DNA from: a virus
Reading direction: 5' to 3' (one strand)
Virus record (IMG/VR): IMGVR_UViG_3300025098_000077
Location: 1 to 48,413 of that record
Length of the DNA stretch: 48,413 nucleotides
Shown here piece by piece: positions 34,939 to 42,690 of this stretch. The translations under genes and the position numbers were made by a program. Every line of letters begins with the position of its first letter. The stretch's first letter is position 1. The notes under the pieces are model-generated. The model was not told the origin of the DNA. It saw nothing but the letters and a program-made list of their open reading frames with translations, and made no database searches.

Positions 34939-35971
34939 TGTTTAAATTTTCCATGTAATTTGATTCTTGATTCAAACATAATTTTTTAAAATGGTCGTAA
35001 TGAAGTGGACTGTCAATCAGAAGATCTTTTAGCCCATTTTTACCGCCAGTACATAAAGTTTCTTGCTCTTTGGTCTCTGGATTTTCCCACTTTACTGCAG
35101 AACCAGCAAACCTAACTAAACCTATATCTTTAGCGTATCCGATAAGATCAAGGTGGGGGTCTGTGCCAACACCACAAACAAAGTCGAATTCAGCTACTTT
35201 ATTTAAAGCAGGGGCCACTTTGTTTTTTACGATCTTAACCTTCATGGCAATAGCGCCATCAAGATCTTTAGAAGGTTTACTACTTACTCTGAGCCTAACA
35301 GAGGAATAGAATGGAATAGCATTGCCACCTGAAGTTGTTTCTGGATTTCCGTACATTACGCCAATGTTAATGCGAACTTGATTAATAAAGAGATACAAGC
35401 AGTCATTATCAACACTTATCTTTGATATTGCTCGTAAAGCTTTAGAAAGAAGTCTTGGCAAATCGCCAACACCTGTTTCGTTCATTAGACGCTTAGTGTC
35501 TCTTTCACTTTGAGCAGCATCGATGGAATCAAAAATTATCACACCTACTTTGCCTGTTTTGCCAAGGTCTTGGCAGAGCTGCAACGCTTCTTCTGCAGTG
35601 TCAGGATAACAGAAAATCATTTTTTCTGACTCAAGACCCATAGATGTAACAAGATCAAGCCCTGTTGTTCTCTCTAGATCTATGTAAACTGGAGGTCTAT
35701 CATAACCAAACTTTGAGACATACTGATGAGCTATCTGCAGACATAAAGAAGTTTTTCCTGCAGAAGGAGGACCATAAATTTCTACCACCCTGTCGCTAGG
35801 TAAGCCGCCGACCCCAAGTGTAGCGTCAAGACTTATGGAACCGGTAGAAATAGGCTTCACTTTTTCATACCTGGGACCCAAGCTCATTATATTTTCTTTA
35901 CCAAATTTCTTTGCAATGGAAGCTGCTATCATGTCAATTTCAGGTATGCCTGTAATTTTTTTATTTGCCAT
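34898..35971 (-). CDS. recA: RecA-family recombinase
   Basis: A 357-residue protein with Walker A GPPSAGKT (67-74), STGSISLDATLGVGGLP, VIIFDSIDA (Walker B), and the L1/L2 region with GNPETTSGGNAIPFYSSVRL. It is closer to bacterial RecA than to T4 UvsX. It forms filaments on ssDNA for recombination and recombination-dependent replication, together with the primase-helicase, Cas4-like nuclease and Whirly/SpoVG-like ssDNA-binding candidates here. The C-terminus is a Pro/Gln tail (QQPEPQPQEQP) instead of the acidic tail of RecA. The 64-base gap upstream has A/T runs; no promoter is certain. Confidence 0.93.
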   Translation of the reverse strand: MANKKITGIPEIDMIAASIAKKFGKENIMSLGPRYEKVKPISTGSISLDATLGVGGLPSDRVVEIYGPPSAGKTSLCLQIAHQYVSKFGYDRPPVYIDLERTTGLDLVTSMGLESEKMIFCYPDTAEEALQLCQDLGKTGKVGVIIFDSIDAAQSERDTKRLMNETGVGDLPRLLSKALRAISKISVDNDCLYLFINQVRINIGVMYGNPETTSGGNAIPFYSSVRLRVSSKPSKDLDGAIAMKVKIVKNKVAPALNKVAEFDFVCGVGTDPHLDLIGYAKDIGLVRFAGSAVKWENPETKEQETLCTGGKNGLKDLLIDSPLHYDHFKKLCLNQESNYMENLNNVQQPEPQPQEQP

Positions 35972-36035
35972 ATTGTTTTGATGCTTATTTCTTGATTGTT
36001 CAGTTGAATGCTTTTGTAAAAAAAATTTTTATTTT

Positions 36036-36242
36036 TTAATTTTGATTAGTAGATTCGTAAAGTTCCCAGCCTTGAGGAGAGATACCTGAAATAAGGAACT
36101 CTCTATAAGCTGAAGGAAGGTTGGGAACTATATTTTGTATTGGGTGTGTTCTAGAAAGAATAGCTGCGTATTCTTCCTGAGTAATTGGCACATATATAGT
36201 GACGTCTTTACCTAAAATGGGATCAAATTTAGTTATGTTCAT
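36036..36242 (-). CDS. small protein, paralogue of the product at 36908-37120
   Basis: A 68-residue protein read from the ATG at 36242 (MNITKFDP). A longer open reading to 36344 is rejected because it would overlap a better small gene and adds only a Lys-rich stretch. The pattern PIQNIVPNLPSAYREFLISGI is shared with the protein at 36908-37120 (YIQNIVPQLSASEREFLITGI), so these are paralogues. Function unknown; helical and acidic. Confidence 0.55.
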   Translation of the reverse strand: MNITKFDPILGKDVTIYVPITQEEYAAILSRTHPIQNIVPNLPSAYREFLISGISPQGWELYESTNQN

Positions 36243-36360
36243 CTTCTTCTTTTTCTTCGGTGTCAGGGCATTTATCGCAGTAATTTTCGCTAGCATGATA
36301 TTGGTGGCCGTTTTCACAAGTCCTCCAATAAAGGTGCCAATCATCAGGTATATTACTCAT
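36229..36360 (-). CDS. 43-residue zinc-ribbon-like protein
   Basis: The - strand from ATG at 36360 reads MSNIPDDWHLYWRTC, then ENGHQYHASENYCDKC, then an acidic tail ending DEHN. C15, H19 (or H22), C28 and C31 form a compact C-x3-H...C-x2-C knuckle. AAGGA lies upstream of the ATG. The start overlaps the upstream gene by 8 bases and the end overlaps the next gene by 14, the coupling pattern of the cluster. It probably binds one zinc ion and contacts nucleic acid or protein. Confidence 0.6.
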   Translation of the reverse strand: MSNIPDDWHLYWRTCENGHQYHASENYCDKCPDTEEKEEDEHN

Positions 36361-36598
36361 GAGATCCTTCTTCAATCTTGATTGTTAAATCGGATAGACT
36401 CATTGGTCGGCCCAAGCCGACGTGTGAATTACGAAAAGTCTTATTCTTAATGATGAATGCTAACTCTTCAATACTTTGGGCGTATATATATCTAGTCTCA
36501 AACCCGTCTGGCTCGGAGCGATTTGCGTAAGTGTTTATTCCTACTAGCTTGCGATAATGATAATACTTGGGTTCCGTGTATTCAGCAATGATTTTCAA
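36353..36598 (-). CDS. small protein, paralogue of the product at 19722-19958; TTG start
   Basis: An 81-residue protein beginning MKIIAEYTEPKY and ending with LGRPMSLSDLTIKIEEG. It shares its framework with the protein at 19722-19958. The start codon is TTG: AAAGGA sits 6 bases upstream, and no ATG fits the conserved N-terminus. It overlaps the 3' end of the upstream gene by 17 bases. No known domain is recognised. Confidence 0.6.
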   Translation of the reverse strand: MKIIAEYTEPKYYHYRKLVGINTYANRSEPDGFETRYIYAQSIEELAFIIKNKTFRNSHVGLGRPMSLSDLTIKIEEGSHE

Positions 36599-36911
36599 TT
36601 GATATCCTTTTAGGAAAGGGGGATTGATTAGATGTTGTGGCGAGCGTCCAGGTTGAATTTTGGTCGCGTTGTAAGCCGGATTGAATCAAGGCTAATTCAA
36701 CCCCTTCAAAGATTTTATCAAAAAGTAATTGTGACGAGTCTGTATATCGAAAGACCCCTTCGGGGTCTTGCACGTCATGATTGACCTTAGGATGAAGTTC
36801 TATAAGTAGATTATGCGCAAATTCACAAACATCAGAAGTATCATAAGGGTATTGTGACTTTGCAGCTTGAAAAGCATCAAGGCAAAAGTTAAAAATTTTA
36901 GTGGTTTTCAT
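36582..36911 (-). CDS. protein of unknown function
   Basis: A 109-residue, mainly helical protein (IFNFCLDAFQAAKSQYPYDTSD, LLFDKIFEGVELALIQSG). No family is recognised. It sits in a run of small overlapping genes between dCMP deaminase and recA. A stable hairpin with a UUCG-type core lies inside its coding sequence (36751-36769). Confidence 0.5.
   Translation of the reverse strand: MKTTKIFNFCLDAFQAAKSQYPYDTSDVCEFAHNLLIELHPKVNHDVQDPEGVFRYTDSSQLLFDKIFEGVELALIQSGLQRDQNSTWTLATTSNQSPFPKRISIENHC
36751..36769. repeat. hairpin AAGACCCC-TTC-GGGGTCTT within a coding region
   Basis: An 8-bp perfect stem closes a three-base loop, readable on either strand. The - strand transcript would contain AAGACCCC-GAA-GGGGTCTT. 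A shorter version (ACCCC-TTC-GGGGT) is at 13225-13237 inside the primase-helicase gene. No T tract follows, so it is not a typical terminator. It may affect mRNA stability or be a codon coincidence. Confidence 0.4.
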
Positions 36912-37120
36912 TCTATACCTTTAAAATGTTCCTGCCACACGTCTTCTACTATTCCTGTGATTAAAAATTCACGTTCTGAAGCAGACAATTGTGGAACTAT
37001 GTTTTGAATATATTCGTCTGTGGAATGTCTATTATCAACTCTGTCTAATTGAGATTGAGTTACATTGAGATCTAAAGTGTTGAACTTTAAAGTTAAGATA
37101 CATTTTTTTGTAACAAGCAT
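36908..37120 (-). CDS. small protein, paralogue of the product at 36036-36242
   Basis: A 70-residue protein whose C-terminal half (YIQNIVPQLSASEREFLITGI) is nearly the same as that of the 36036-36242 product. The N-terminal half (ILTLKFNTLDLNVTQSQLDR) is a beta hairpin plus helix. It overlaps the next gene by 4 bases. Function unknown. Confidence 0.55.
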   Translation of the reverse strand: MLVTKKCILTLKFNTLDLNVTQSQLDRVDNRHSTDEYIQNIVPQLSASEREFLITGIVEDVWQEHFKGIE

Positions 37121-37153
37121 TTTTTTTGCTGGACTTTCAAAAAGTAAAAAAAT

Positions 37154-37621
37154 TTATTTTACTTTTTTATATTTGGTAAGATTGTGTGATATGCATTGTT
37201 GGTGTATGGCAAGCTTAGATCCGTACGATTCTTGAAAGAAGATAGAATCAATACCAACGCTAAGAATGTTTTTATAACAGTTCCAACAAGGTTCGACATT
37301 GCAATAAATTGTAGCGCCATTAAGAGAAATGCCATTTTTTGCAGCTTGATTGATTGCATTGGTTTCTGCATGTATTGTACGGACGCAATGAGAATCTTGC
37401 AAAAAACAGCCATTGGTATGGCAATGAGCTTGTGCTGGAAGGGAGCCGTTATAGCCAGTAGCTACAATTGCTTTAGCTTTCACTATTACGCAGCCTACTT
37501 GCTTTCTGGGGCAAGTAGATCTTGTGGCCGCTTGAATGGCTATGCTCATAAAATAGTCATCCCAACTTTGGCGAATTGGAGCTGTATTACTTTTCGTGAC
37601 TCCTGGGAAGAGTGTAGTCAT
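37154..37621 (-). CDS. dCMP deaminase (cytidine deaminase-like, zinc dependent)
   Basis: A 155-residue protein with the deaminase signature: TIHAETNAI (zinc ligand H84, catalytic E86) and EPCWNC (C112, C115). The preceding STCPRKQVGCVIV and ATGYNGSLP are typical of the dCMP deaminase/ComEB group. It converts dCMP to dUMP for thymidylate synthesis and fits with the reductase and MazG genes upstream. The start at 37621 keeps the conserved SWDDYFM region and overlaps the previous mini-gene by 35 bases. Confidence 0.85.
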   Translation of the reverse strand: MTTLFPGVTKSNTAPIRQSWDDYFMSIAIQAATRSTCPRKQVGCVIVKAKAIVATGYNGSLPAQAHCHTNGCFLQDSHCVRTIHAETNAINQAAKNGISLNGATIYCNVEPCWNCYKNILSVGIDSIFFQESYGSKLAIHQQCISHNLTKYKKVK

Positions 37622-37724
37622 GAATTTTATTTCCAGTTTCTTTCATACCTAACAAATGGAAGATTTCCATGAGCGGATGTGCTATAAGGTTATGAATCGT
37701 GTAAGCAAATTTATTTTTTTTCAT
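37587..37724 (-). CDS. 45-residue conserved phage mini-protein (NLIAHPLME family)
   Basis: From ATG at 37724 the - strand encodes MKKNKFAYTIHNLIAHPLME followed by IFHLLGMKETGNKIHDYTLP and RSHEK. The HNLIAHPLME...LLG...IHDxTLP pattern is one I recognise from small hypothetical phage proteins, though no function is known. It overlaps the upstream gene by 14 bases and the dCMP deaminase by 35. It fills the only gap in this gene run. Confidence 0.6.
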   Translation of the reverse strand: MKKNKFAYTIHNLIAHPLMEIFHLLGMKETGNKIHDYTLPRSHEK

Positions 37725-38376
37725 TATCAATATTTTCATCTAAATTTATAACTTCAAAAGTTACCTTACTGGCGAGTATTGCGTCTCTTATTCTTCTTTG
37801 ACTTTTATTTAAGGAAGATTTTCCAGTTTTTATATCTATAAATCGAACTGAATTCATTTCAGAAGATACGCCATCAATAATATCTGAGAGGCCGTCAAAA
37901 CAAATATAGTCTATAGGATTGCCCATAAACCTGTAATCTTTAGGGTTAGTACCTTTGACAACATAAGGGGCGAGATGTTCTGAAGCTTGGCCTCTCAATA
38001 TTGACCTGGAACGTTTCAGAGCGTCAGTTCTTGTTTCTTTTTGGACTTTTTTTATTTCTGTCTGATGAAATTTCTTTTCATTGTGGAGTTCAGTCTGAGC
38101 GACTTCAATCCTATTCAACAAAGAGCTATTCTCAAGTTTCATTTCATAATTTTCATGGATTTGAATCTTATGGTCTGATTCAATCTTTTGAACAAGTAGT
38201 TTCATGGATTTGATTTCTTTTTGAAAATCTTCAATTTTTGTGAAGTTCTCTTCTTTTTCAAAAAGAAGCGCGTCTATTCTTTTTTGTAATTTTATTTTTC
38301 TAAGAGTTTGAATATGCAATGTATAAGCAGCGTATGCATAAGCTGCAAACAGTACTATATTAAAAATATATGTCAT
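37711..38376 (-). CDS. membrane-anchored endonuclease related to archaeal Holliday junction resolvase (COG4741-like)
   Basis: A 221-residue protein with an N-terminal membrane segment (about 3-20), a coiled coil (about 25-115) and a compact PD-(D/E)XK domain. SILRGQASEHLAPY (E133), NPIDYICFDGL (D156), VRFIDIKTGKSSLN (D181-x-K183) and Q193 make up the active site. This order of membrane helix, coil and nuclease is characteristic of the predicted endonucleases of the COG4741 group. It probably acts on branched DNA at the membrane. Substrate unproven. Confidence 0.75.
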   Translation of the reverse strand: MTYIFNIVLFAAYAYAAYTLHIQTLRKIKLQKRIDALLFEKEENFTKIEDFQKEIKSMKLLVQKIESDHKIQIHENYEMKLENSSLLNRIEVAQTELHNEKKFHQTEIKKVQKETRTDALKRSRSILRGQASEHLAPYVVKGTNPKDYRFMGNPIDYICFDGLSDIIDGVSSEMNSVRFIDIKTGKSSLNKSQRRIRDAILASKVTFEVINLDENIDNEKK

Positions 38377-38384
38377 TTGTTAGC

Positions 38385-38966
38385 CTAGAAAGCATTATTT
38401 ATTTTAAGGAATAAATAAAATACTTTGTGTAATTTATTAAATGTTTCTTCGTCCAATTCAATGTTAGAGTCAATCAAAATAATTTTTAAACACAATTTAA
38501 AAAAGATTCTGTCTGAACCGCTCTTTTTAACTGGAAAAAAGATTTTGTTTTTTTCTAAATCAATATGCTCAGTAGAAGCATTATGGATAAAATAAACTTT
38601 ACCAAATATGTTAATAGAGCTAGGTATTGAAATATCGTTGAAATTCTTATCCCACCAATATTTTATTGACTCTTCTATTACATGCTGACGAGCATTATCC
38701 ATTGATACTCCTGAACTTGAAATCATTATAGAAATGAGATCTTTACTTGTAAGAGGGGTTTGATCTATTATTGAAGTGAAAGCTTCAAATTTATAATTAT
38801 CATCAAAAAATACATCAACAGAATTTAAAAAAGTTTGCTGTAAATATTTTTTATTACGATTTTTAGGATGAGATAATTTTACGTAATCAGTTATTGAGCT
38901 TTCGATAACTGCTCTAACTATACGTTTATAATCTACATCATGATCAAGCTCCTCTTCGTCAAGCAT
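38385..38966 (-). CDS. protein of unknown function
   Basis: A 193-residue acidic protein, mostly helical in the first two thirds (VIESSITDYVKLSHPKNRNK, IEESIKYWWDKNF) with beta strands around INIFGKVYFIHNAS. No family is recognised. It lies between the MazG-like and endonuclease genes with gaps of 1-8 bases and is presumably in the same transcript. Confidence 0.5.
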   Translation of the reverse strand: MLDEEELDHDVDYKRIVRAVIESSITDYVKLSHPKNRNKKYLQQTFLNSVDVFFDDNYKFEAFTSIIDQTPLTSKDLISIMISSSGVSMDNARQHVIEESIKYWWDKNFNDISIPSSINIFGKVYFIHNASTEHIDLEKNKIFFPVKKSGSDRIFFKLCLKIILIDSNIELDEETFNKLHKVFYLFLKINNAF

Positions 38967-38967
38967 A

Positions 38968-39303
38968 TTACACTACCTTGTTACCATGTCGATAGGGGCG
39001 TGTTTTGTTATATTCCATTTTTTCCTCAATGGCATTTTGCAAATCAATATTATATTTACCACAAAAATCAAAAATTCTTATGATACAATCTGCAAGTTCA
39101 ATTGGTATTCCTTCGGGTTTGGAAGGCTTGTTTTCATTATAATAAATATGCTCAGGCTTGTGGCCATTTCGGTGTTCTTCTAGGGCTTCTGAAAGCTCTG
39201 AGTGCATCAAGCAAATTAAATCACCTACAGTTCTAGGTTCATCGTGCCAGCCATGTTCTTTTGCATTATTATAAGCTGATTGTACAGCATCGTTAATTTT
39301 CAT
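38968..39303 (-). CDS. MazG-like nucleotide pyrophosphohydrolase
   Basis: A 111-residue all-helical protein with HSELSEALEEHR and, after a loop, IPIELADCIIRIFDF: the ExxE...ExxD metal site of MazG/all-alpha NTP pyrophosphatases. Such phage enzymes hydrolyse dNTPs or (p)ppGpp-related nucleotides to shift host pools. The gene follows nrdB by 3 bases, supporting a nucleotide-metabolism role. Confidence 0.8.
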   Translation of the reverse strand: MKINDAVQSAYNNAKEHGWHDEPRTVGDLICLMHSELSEALEEHRNGHKPEHIYYNENKPSKPEGIPIELADCIIRIFDFCGKYNIDLQNAIEEKMEYNKTRPYRHGNKVV

Positions 39304-39306
39304 ATA

Positions 39307-40275
39307 TTACTCCCATTTAATTTGACCAACCATACCAGACGCATTGTAGTCCGTAACGGCTCCTTCAAAAAAGTTTTTAAAAGAGTCTCCAGAGACAATC
39401 CAGTCCAACCAGGGTATAGGGTTGGTTTTTTGTTTAAAAATTGGTTTTAAACCTAACTGAAGAAGTCTTCTATCAGCTAGGTATTTGATGTATTTTATAA
39501 CATCGTTTTTACTAAGGTCGTTAATAGAGTCAGAGTCAGCATAAATAAAATTGATCAATGATTCTTCTAGCTCAACAGCTTTCGTGAAGTTAGTATAAAT
39601 GTAACTTTTTAAAGTGTCAGTAACTAAATTGGGATTTTCTTCAAGATAAGTATGAAAAAGTTTAGTCATTGCTTCCACATGCATAGTTTCATCTCTAATA
39701 GACCATTCTACGATTTCGCACATACCTTTCATTTTTCCAAACCTTTGGAAATTTAAAAGCATGACGAAAGCACTAAAAAGACTCATTCCCTCATTGCAAA
39801 CCGATCTAGCAAGCTCGAAAGCTAAATTTTGATCATGTTTTTTCATGCTTTTTGGAGGGGCAGTCATGAACTCGATTTTAGTAGCCATTTCTTTGTACTT
39901 TAGAAAGATAGAGTACTCTCCTTCAGGTATACCTAAGGTATCGTTCAATAACGCATAAGAGCGTTGATGAGTACCTTCCCTGTTAGCAAAGGATAATAAC
40001 ATGTTTCTGATTTCGTTATTTTTAAAAGAATGTATGAAAATATCACAATAATTTCCACCAACAGCCACGTCTGACTGAGTGAAAATGCGCAAAATATTAG
40101 TAATATGATCTTTTTCAGATTTTGAAAGCTTGTTGGATTTCCATTGGTTTAGATCTTCTTGGAGTTTTGCCTCCCAGCTTCCCCAGTGTATTTTTTCATG
40201 ATCTTCTGCATATTGCATAGCCCAAGGGTATGCAAAGGGCTTGTATGTTTTTGAATATTCTGTCAACCTTGACAC
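39307..40275 (-). CDS. nrdB: class I ribonucleotide reductase small subunit (NrdB)
   Basis: About 322 residues. Di-iron ligands are visible: FTQSDVAVG (Asp), REGTHQRSY (Glu and His), CNEGMSLF (Glu) and RDETMHVE (Glu and His). The Tyr four residues after the first His fits the radical tyrosine. The enzyme supplies the radical to NrdA. The GTG at 40275 is chosen because GAGGAG lies 8 bases upstream; an earlier GTG at 40284 would overlap that site. It overlaps the end of nrdA by 13 bases, so the subunits are coupled. Confidence 0.93.
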   Translation of the reverse strand: MSRLTEYSKTYKPFAYPWAMQYAEDHEKIHWGSWEAKLQEDLNQWKSNKLSKSEKDHITNILRIFTQSDVAVGGNYCDIFIHSFKNNEIRNMLLSFANREGTHQRSYALLNDTLGIPEGEYSIFLKYKEMATKIEFMTAPPKSMKKHDQNLAFELARSVCNEGMSLFSAFVMLLNFQRFGKMKGMCEIVEWSIRDETMHVEAMTKLFHTYLEENPNLVTDTLKSYIYTNFTKAVELEESLINFIYADSDSINDLSKNDVIKYIKYLADRRLLQLGLKPIFKQKTNPIPWLDWIVSGDSFKNFFEGAVTDYNASGMVGQIKWE

Positions 40276-42011
40276 GATAAACACTCCTCTATGTCTTTAA
40301 GCGTCCTGCGTTCAACTTTCGTTGATACTTTCTCCCCAGTTACGCCTGCGCTAGTCCTCAAGTAATAAAGTCCTTTCAAAGACTTTTTCCAAGCAGCCAG
40401 ATGCACAAGGCTTACATAGTTTATATCAGAACCAGCTGGAAAGAAAAGGTTAACTGATTGCCCCTGGCAAATAAATTCCTGTCTAGTGGCAGCGTGATCT
40501 ATAATCCACATTTGATCAATCTCAAATGCTGTTTTAAAAACTTCTTTTTGATGAAGAGATAAACATTCTAAATGTTGAACTGAGCCTTGAGAGAGAATTA
40601 CAGATTGAATCTGTTCTTGCAACCATGCGTCTCTAGCAAGAGAGACATCATCAGTACCAAGAGTTTCAGGAGGTAACGATTCAGCATGTTGTTCTAAAGC
40701 TGCTAGCAAGTATTTATTAATTTGTAAAAAAGAGCCAGCCCTAGTTCTATGAGTAAAAGCGTTACTTTTCCAGGGCTCTATACTGGGGGAAGTAGAAAGA
40801 ATTATGGAAGAATTAGCATTTGGAGCAATAGCAAGTAAATGACTATTTCTAACCCCTGAACCAATACCATCGAGGTATTCGCCTTTGGTTTCAGCTAGTA
40901 GGGTTGTGGCTTTAAAAGCTTCACTCTTTATATGCGTAAACATTTTAATATTTGTCGAAACAGCAAAAACTGATTCAAAAGACAGGTTTTTTTTCTGCAA
41001 ATAAGAATGAAAACCCATAGCACCAAGGCCGAGCGAGCGCTCCCTAGTAGCCGAATAGACAGCTTTTGATAAAGCAGTTGGAGCATGATCGATAAAATGT
41101 TGCAAAACATCGTCTAAAAAATAAATTAAATCTTTTACAATTTGAGAGTCTTTCCACTCATCAAAGAGTTCTAAGTTGAGTGAAGATAAACAACAAACAG
41201 CAGACCGATCAATAGACGTAGGTAAGTGAATTTCGTTACATAAGTTACTGCCATTTATTTTAAAACCTTTATCTTTTAAAGGTTGGGGCAACTTGCGATT
41301 AGCTTCATCAATAAAGTTTAAATAAGGTTCTCCGGTACGAAAACGTACCTCAAGAACTCTTTGCCACAAATCTCTTGCGTCAAGCGTATCTGTGATAGTG
41401 CCGTCTTTTGGATCAAGTAAGTCCCAAGATTTAGCAGCAATAACCGCTTCCATGAATTTATCAGTAATATTGATTGCATTATTGAGGTTGAAACATTTGC
41501 GATTAGCATCGCCGCCAGTTGGCATTCTCATATTTAAGAATTCGACGATATCAGGATGAGATATATCAAGATAAGCAGCATAGCTACCTTTTCTTGTGCT
41601 ACCCTGCCTATAAGCAACCATATCTGCATCAACGGTCTTTATAAAGGGCATTGGTCCGGGGCTCTTGTTAGACACGGATCTTACATCAGACCAGTGGCCA
41701 CCAACACCACCTCCCATAACGCTCATCCATCTTAACTCTTCAGAATGTTGAATTAATCCCTCGACTGTGTCTGGGACGTAAGTTAAGAAACATGAAATAG
41801 GAAGGCTTTTTGTTCCTGCATTAGATAGGATTGGACTACTAAACATAAACCAACCATTAGAAGCGTACTGGTATATCCTCTCTGCTAATTCAGAGGAAGA
41901 AGCATACGTGTACGCAGCGCGTTTAAAAGCTTCTTTAGGATCTGATTCGGTATCTTTGAGGTAGTAGTTTTTTAATAATTTTTGTGCGTGAGTAGATAAT
42001 TGGAAAGTCAT
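40263..42011 (-). CDS. nrdA: class I ribonucleotide reductase large subunit (NrdA)
   Basis: About 582 residues, shorter than the usual 750 because the N-terminal ATP cone is absent; allosteric activity control by that cone is therefore unlikely. The active site is intact: LPISCFLTYVPDT, NLCNEIHLP (radical Cys and Glu) and CCLSSLNLELF. The tail ends ECLSCQG, the redox-active Cys pair that shuttles electrons. It converts NDPs to dNDPs for phage replication. The ATG at 42011 has a purine-rich AGAAAGAAGA upstream. Confidence 0.93.
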   Translation of the reverse strand: MTFQLSTHAQKLLKNYYLKDTESDPKEAFKRAAYTYASSSELAERIYQYASNGWFMFSSPILSNAGTKSLPISCFLTYVPDTVEGLIQHSEELRWMSVMGGGVGGHWSDVRSVSNKSPGPMPFIKTVDADMVAYRQGSTRKGSYAAYLDISHPDIVEFLNMRMPTGGDANRKCFNLNNAINITDKFMEAVIAAKSWDLLDPKDGTITDTLDARDLWQRVLEVRFRTGEPYLNFIDEANRKLPQPLKDKGFKINGSNLCNEIHLPTSIDRSAVCCLSSLNLELFDEWKDSQIVKDLIYFLDDVLQHFIDHAPTALSKAVYSATRERSLGLGAMGFHSYLQKKNLSFESVFAVSTNIKMFTHIKSEAFKATTLLAETKGEYLDGIGSGVRNSHLLAIAPNANSSIILSTSPSIEPWKSNAFTHRTRAGSFLQINKYLLAALEQHAESLPPETLGTDDVSLARDAWLQEQIQSVILSQGSVQHLECLSLHQKEVFKTAFEIDQMWIIDHAATRQEFICQGQSVNLFFPAGSDINYVSLVHLAAWKKSLKGLYYLRTSAGVTGEKVSTKVERRTLKDIEECLSCQG

Positions 42012-42090
42012 ATAGTCTTCTTTCTGCAAAATATTAGTTTAAAAAGCAATAATTTTACATTAAGGCCTAAAATATGACTTTAAAGTAGCT

Positions 42091-42333
42091 TTAAAAAAAG
42101 TAATTGCGTAAAACCAAGGTTATGTTAACAAGCAGTCCGCATAGCATGGCTGCTATAACAGCAACTATAGATTTAGATATGCCTGTTAAAAGGAAGAAGG
42201 AAATAATAACTGATAAGCAATCAGTAAGAAATGGATTTTTTAGTAAAAATCTTTTTACCACTGCAGGAAAATGTAAAAAAGAGAAAAAAAAAGAAATGTA
42301 AGATATTATTCCTAATGTGATTCCACTCTCCAC
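42091..42333 (-). CDS. small membrane protein
   Basis: An 80-residue, very hydrophobic protein with two to three predicted membrane helices (ISYISFFFSFLHF; CLSVIISFFLLTGI; IVAVIAAMLCGLLV). The start is GTG at 42333 with GGTGGTGA just upstream. A + strand open frame over the same stretch (42104-42301) is not credible. It could be a holin-like or other inner-membrane protein. The 79 bases down to nrdA (42012-42090) hold only A/T runs and no certain promoter. Confidence 0.45.
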   Translation of the reverse strand: MESGITLGIISYISFFFSFLHFPAVVKRFLLKNPFLTDCLSVIISFFLLTGISKSIVAVIAAMLCGLLVNITLVLRNYFF

Positions 42334-42336
42334 AAG

Positions 42337-42681
42337 TCACCACCAGCCAGACAAACTGGCATTTAGGTCTGCGTAAGCAGAAAGCATTCTGGAAAAGTGA
42401 ATGATATCTTTGTTGGAGAGATGAACGCTCCAAGTGTGTTTCTTTTTTTCATTCGTTTCTACAAAATTTTTCAGTTTTTTTGATAAAGTTTTTATTTCTT
42501 CTGGAGATATTTTTTTTCTGAACAAAGTTAAAGAAAATTCATTTTCTAAAAAAGTGCTATACCTCGTGCCTTTAAAAGCGGAAGCATCTTTTGTATAAGA
42601 GCTAGAATCTATCAAAAGGGGAGGATCGAAAGTTGGAGGGAGAGAGTCGGAAGGAAGAGACCAGAAAAGATCTAAAGACAT
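42337..42681 (-). CDS. protein of unknown function
   Basis: A 114-residue protein with a Pro/Ser-rich N-terminus (SLPSDSLPPTFDPP) and a helical C-terminal half (EEIKTLSKKLKNFVETN, MLSAYADLNASLSGWW). No domain is recognised. It lies downstream of the 183-residue gene and upstream of the membrane protein with short gaps. Confidence 0.5.
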   Translation of the reverse strand: MSLDLFWSLPSDSLPPTFDPPLLIDSSSYTKDASAFKGTRYSTFLENEFSLTLFRKKISPEEIKTLSKKLKNFVETNEKKKHTWSVHLSNKDIIHFSRMLSAYADLNASLSGWW

Positions 42682-42690
42682 TTTATTTCC

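Noticed and set aside
36243-36344. N-terminal extension of the 36036 gene up to 36344
   Set aside because: The extension overlaps a better-supported zinc-ribbon-like frame and consists of a Lys run and a short hydrophobic patch; the ATG at 36242 is preferred.
37196-37672. 158-codon + strand frame opposite dCMP deaminase
   Set aside because: The - strand has an intact deaminase active site; the + frame has no ribosome site or recognisable motif.
42104-42301. 65-codon + strand frame
   Set aside because: Antisense to a hydrophobic - strand gene in the direction of the operon, with no other + strand gene nearby.
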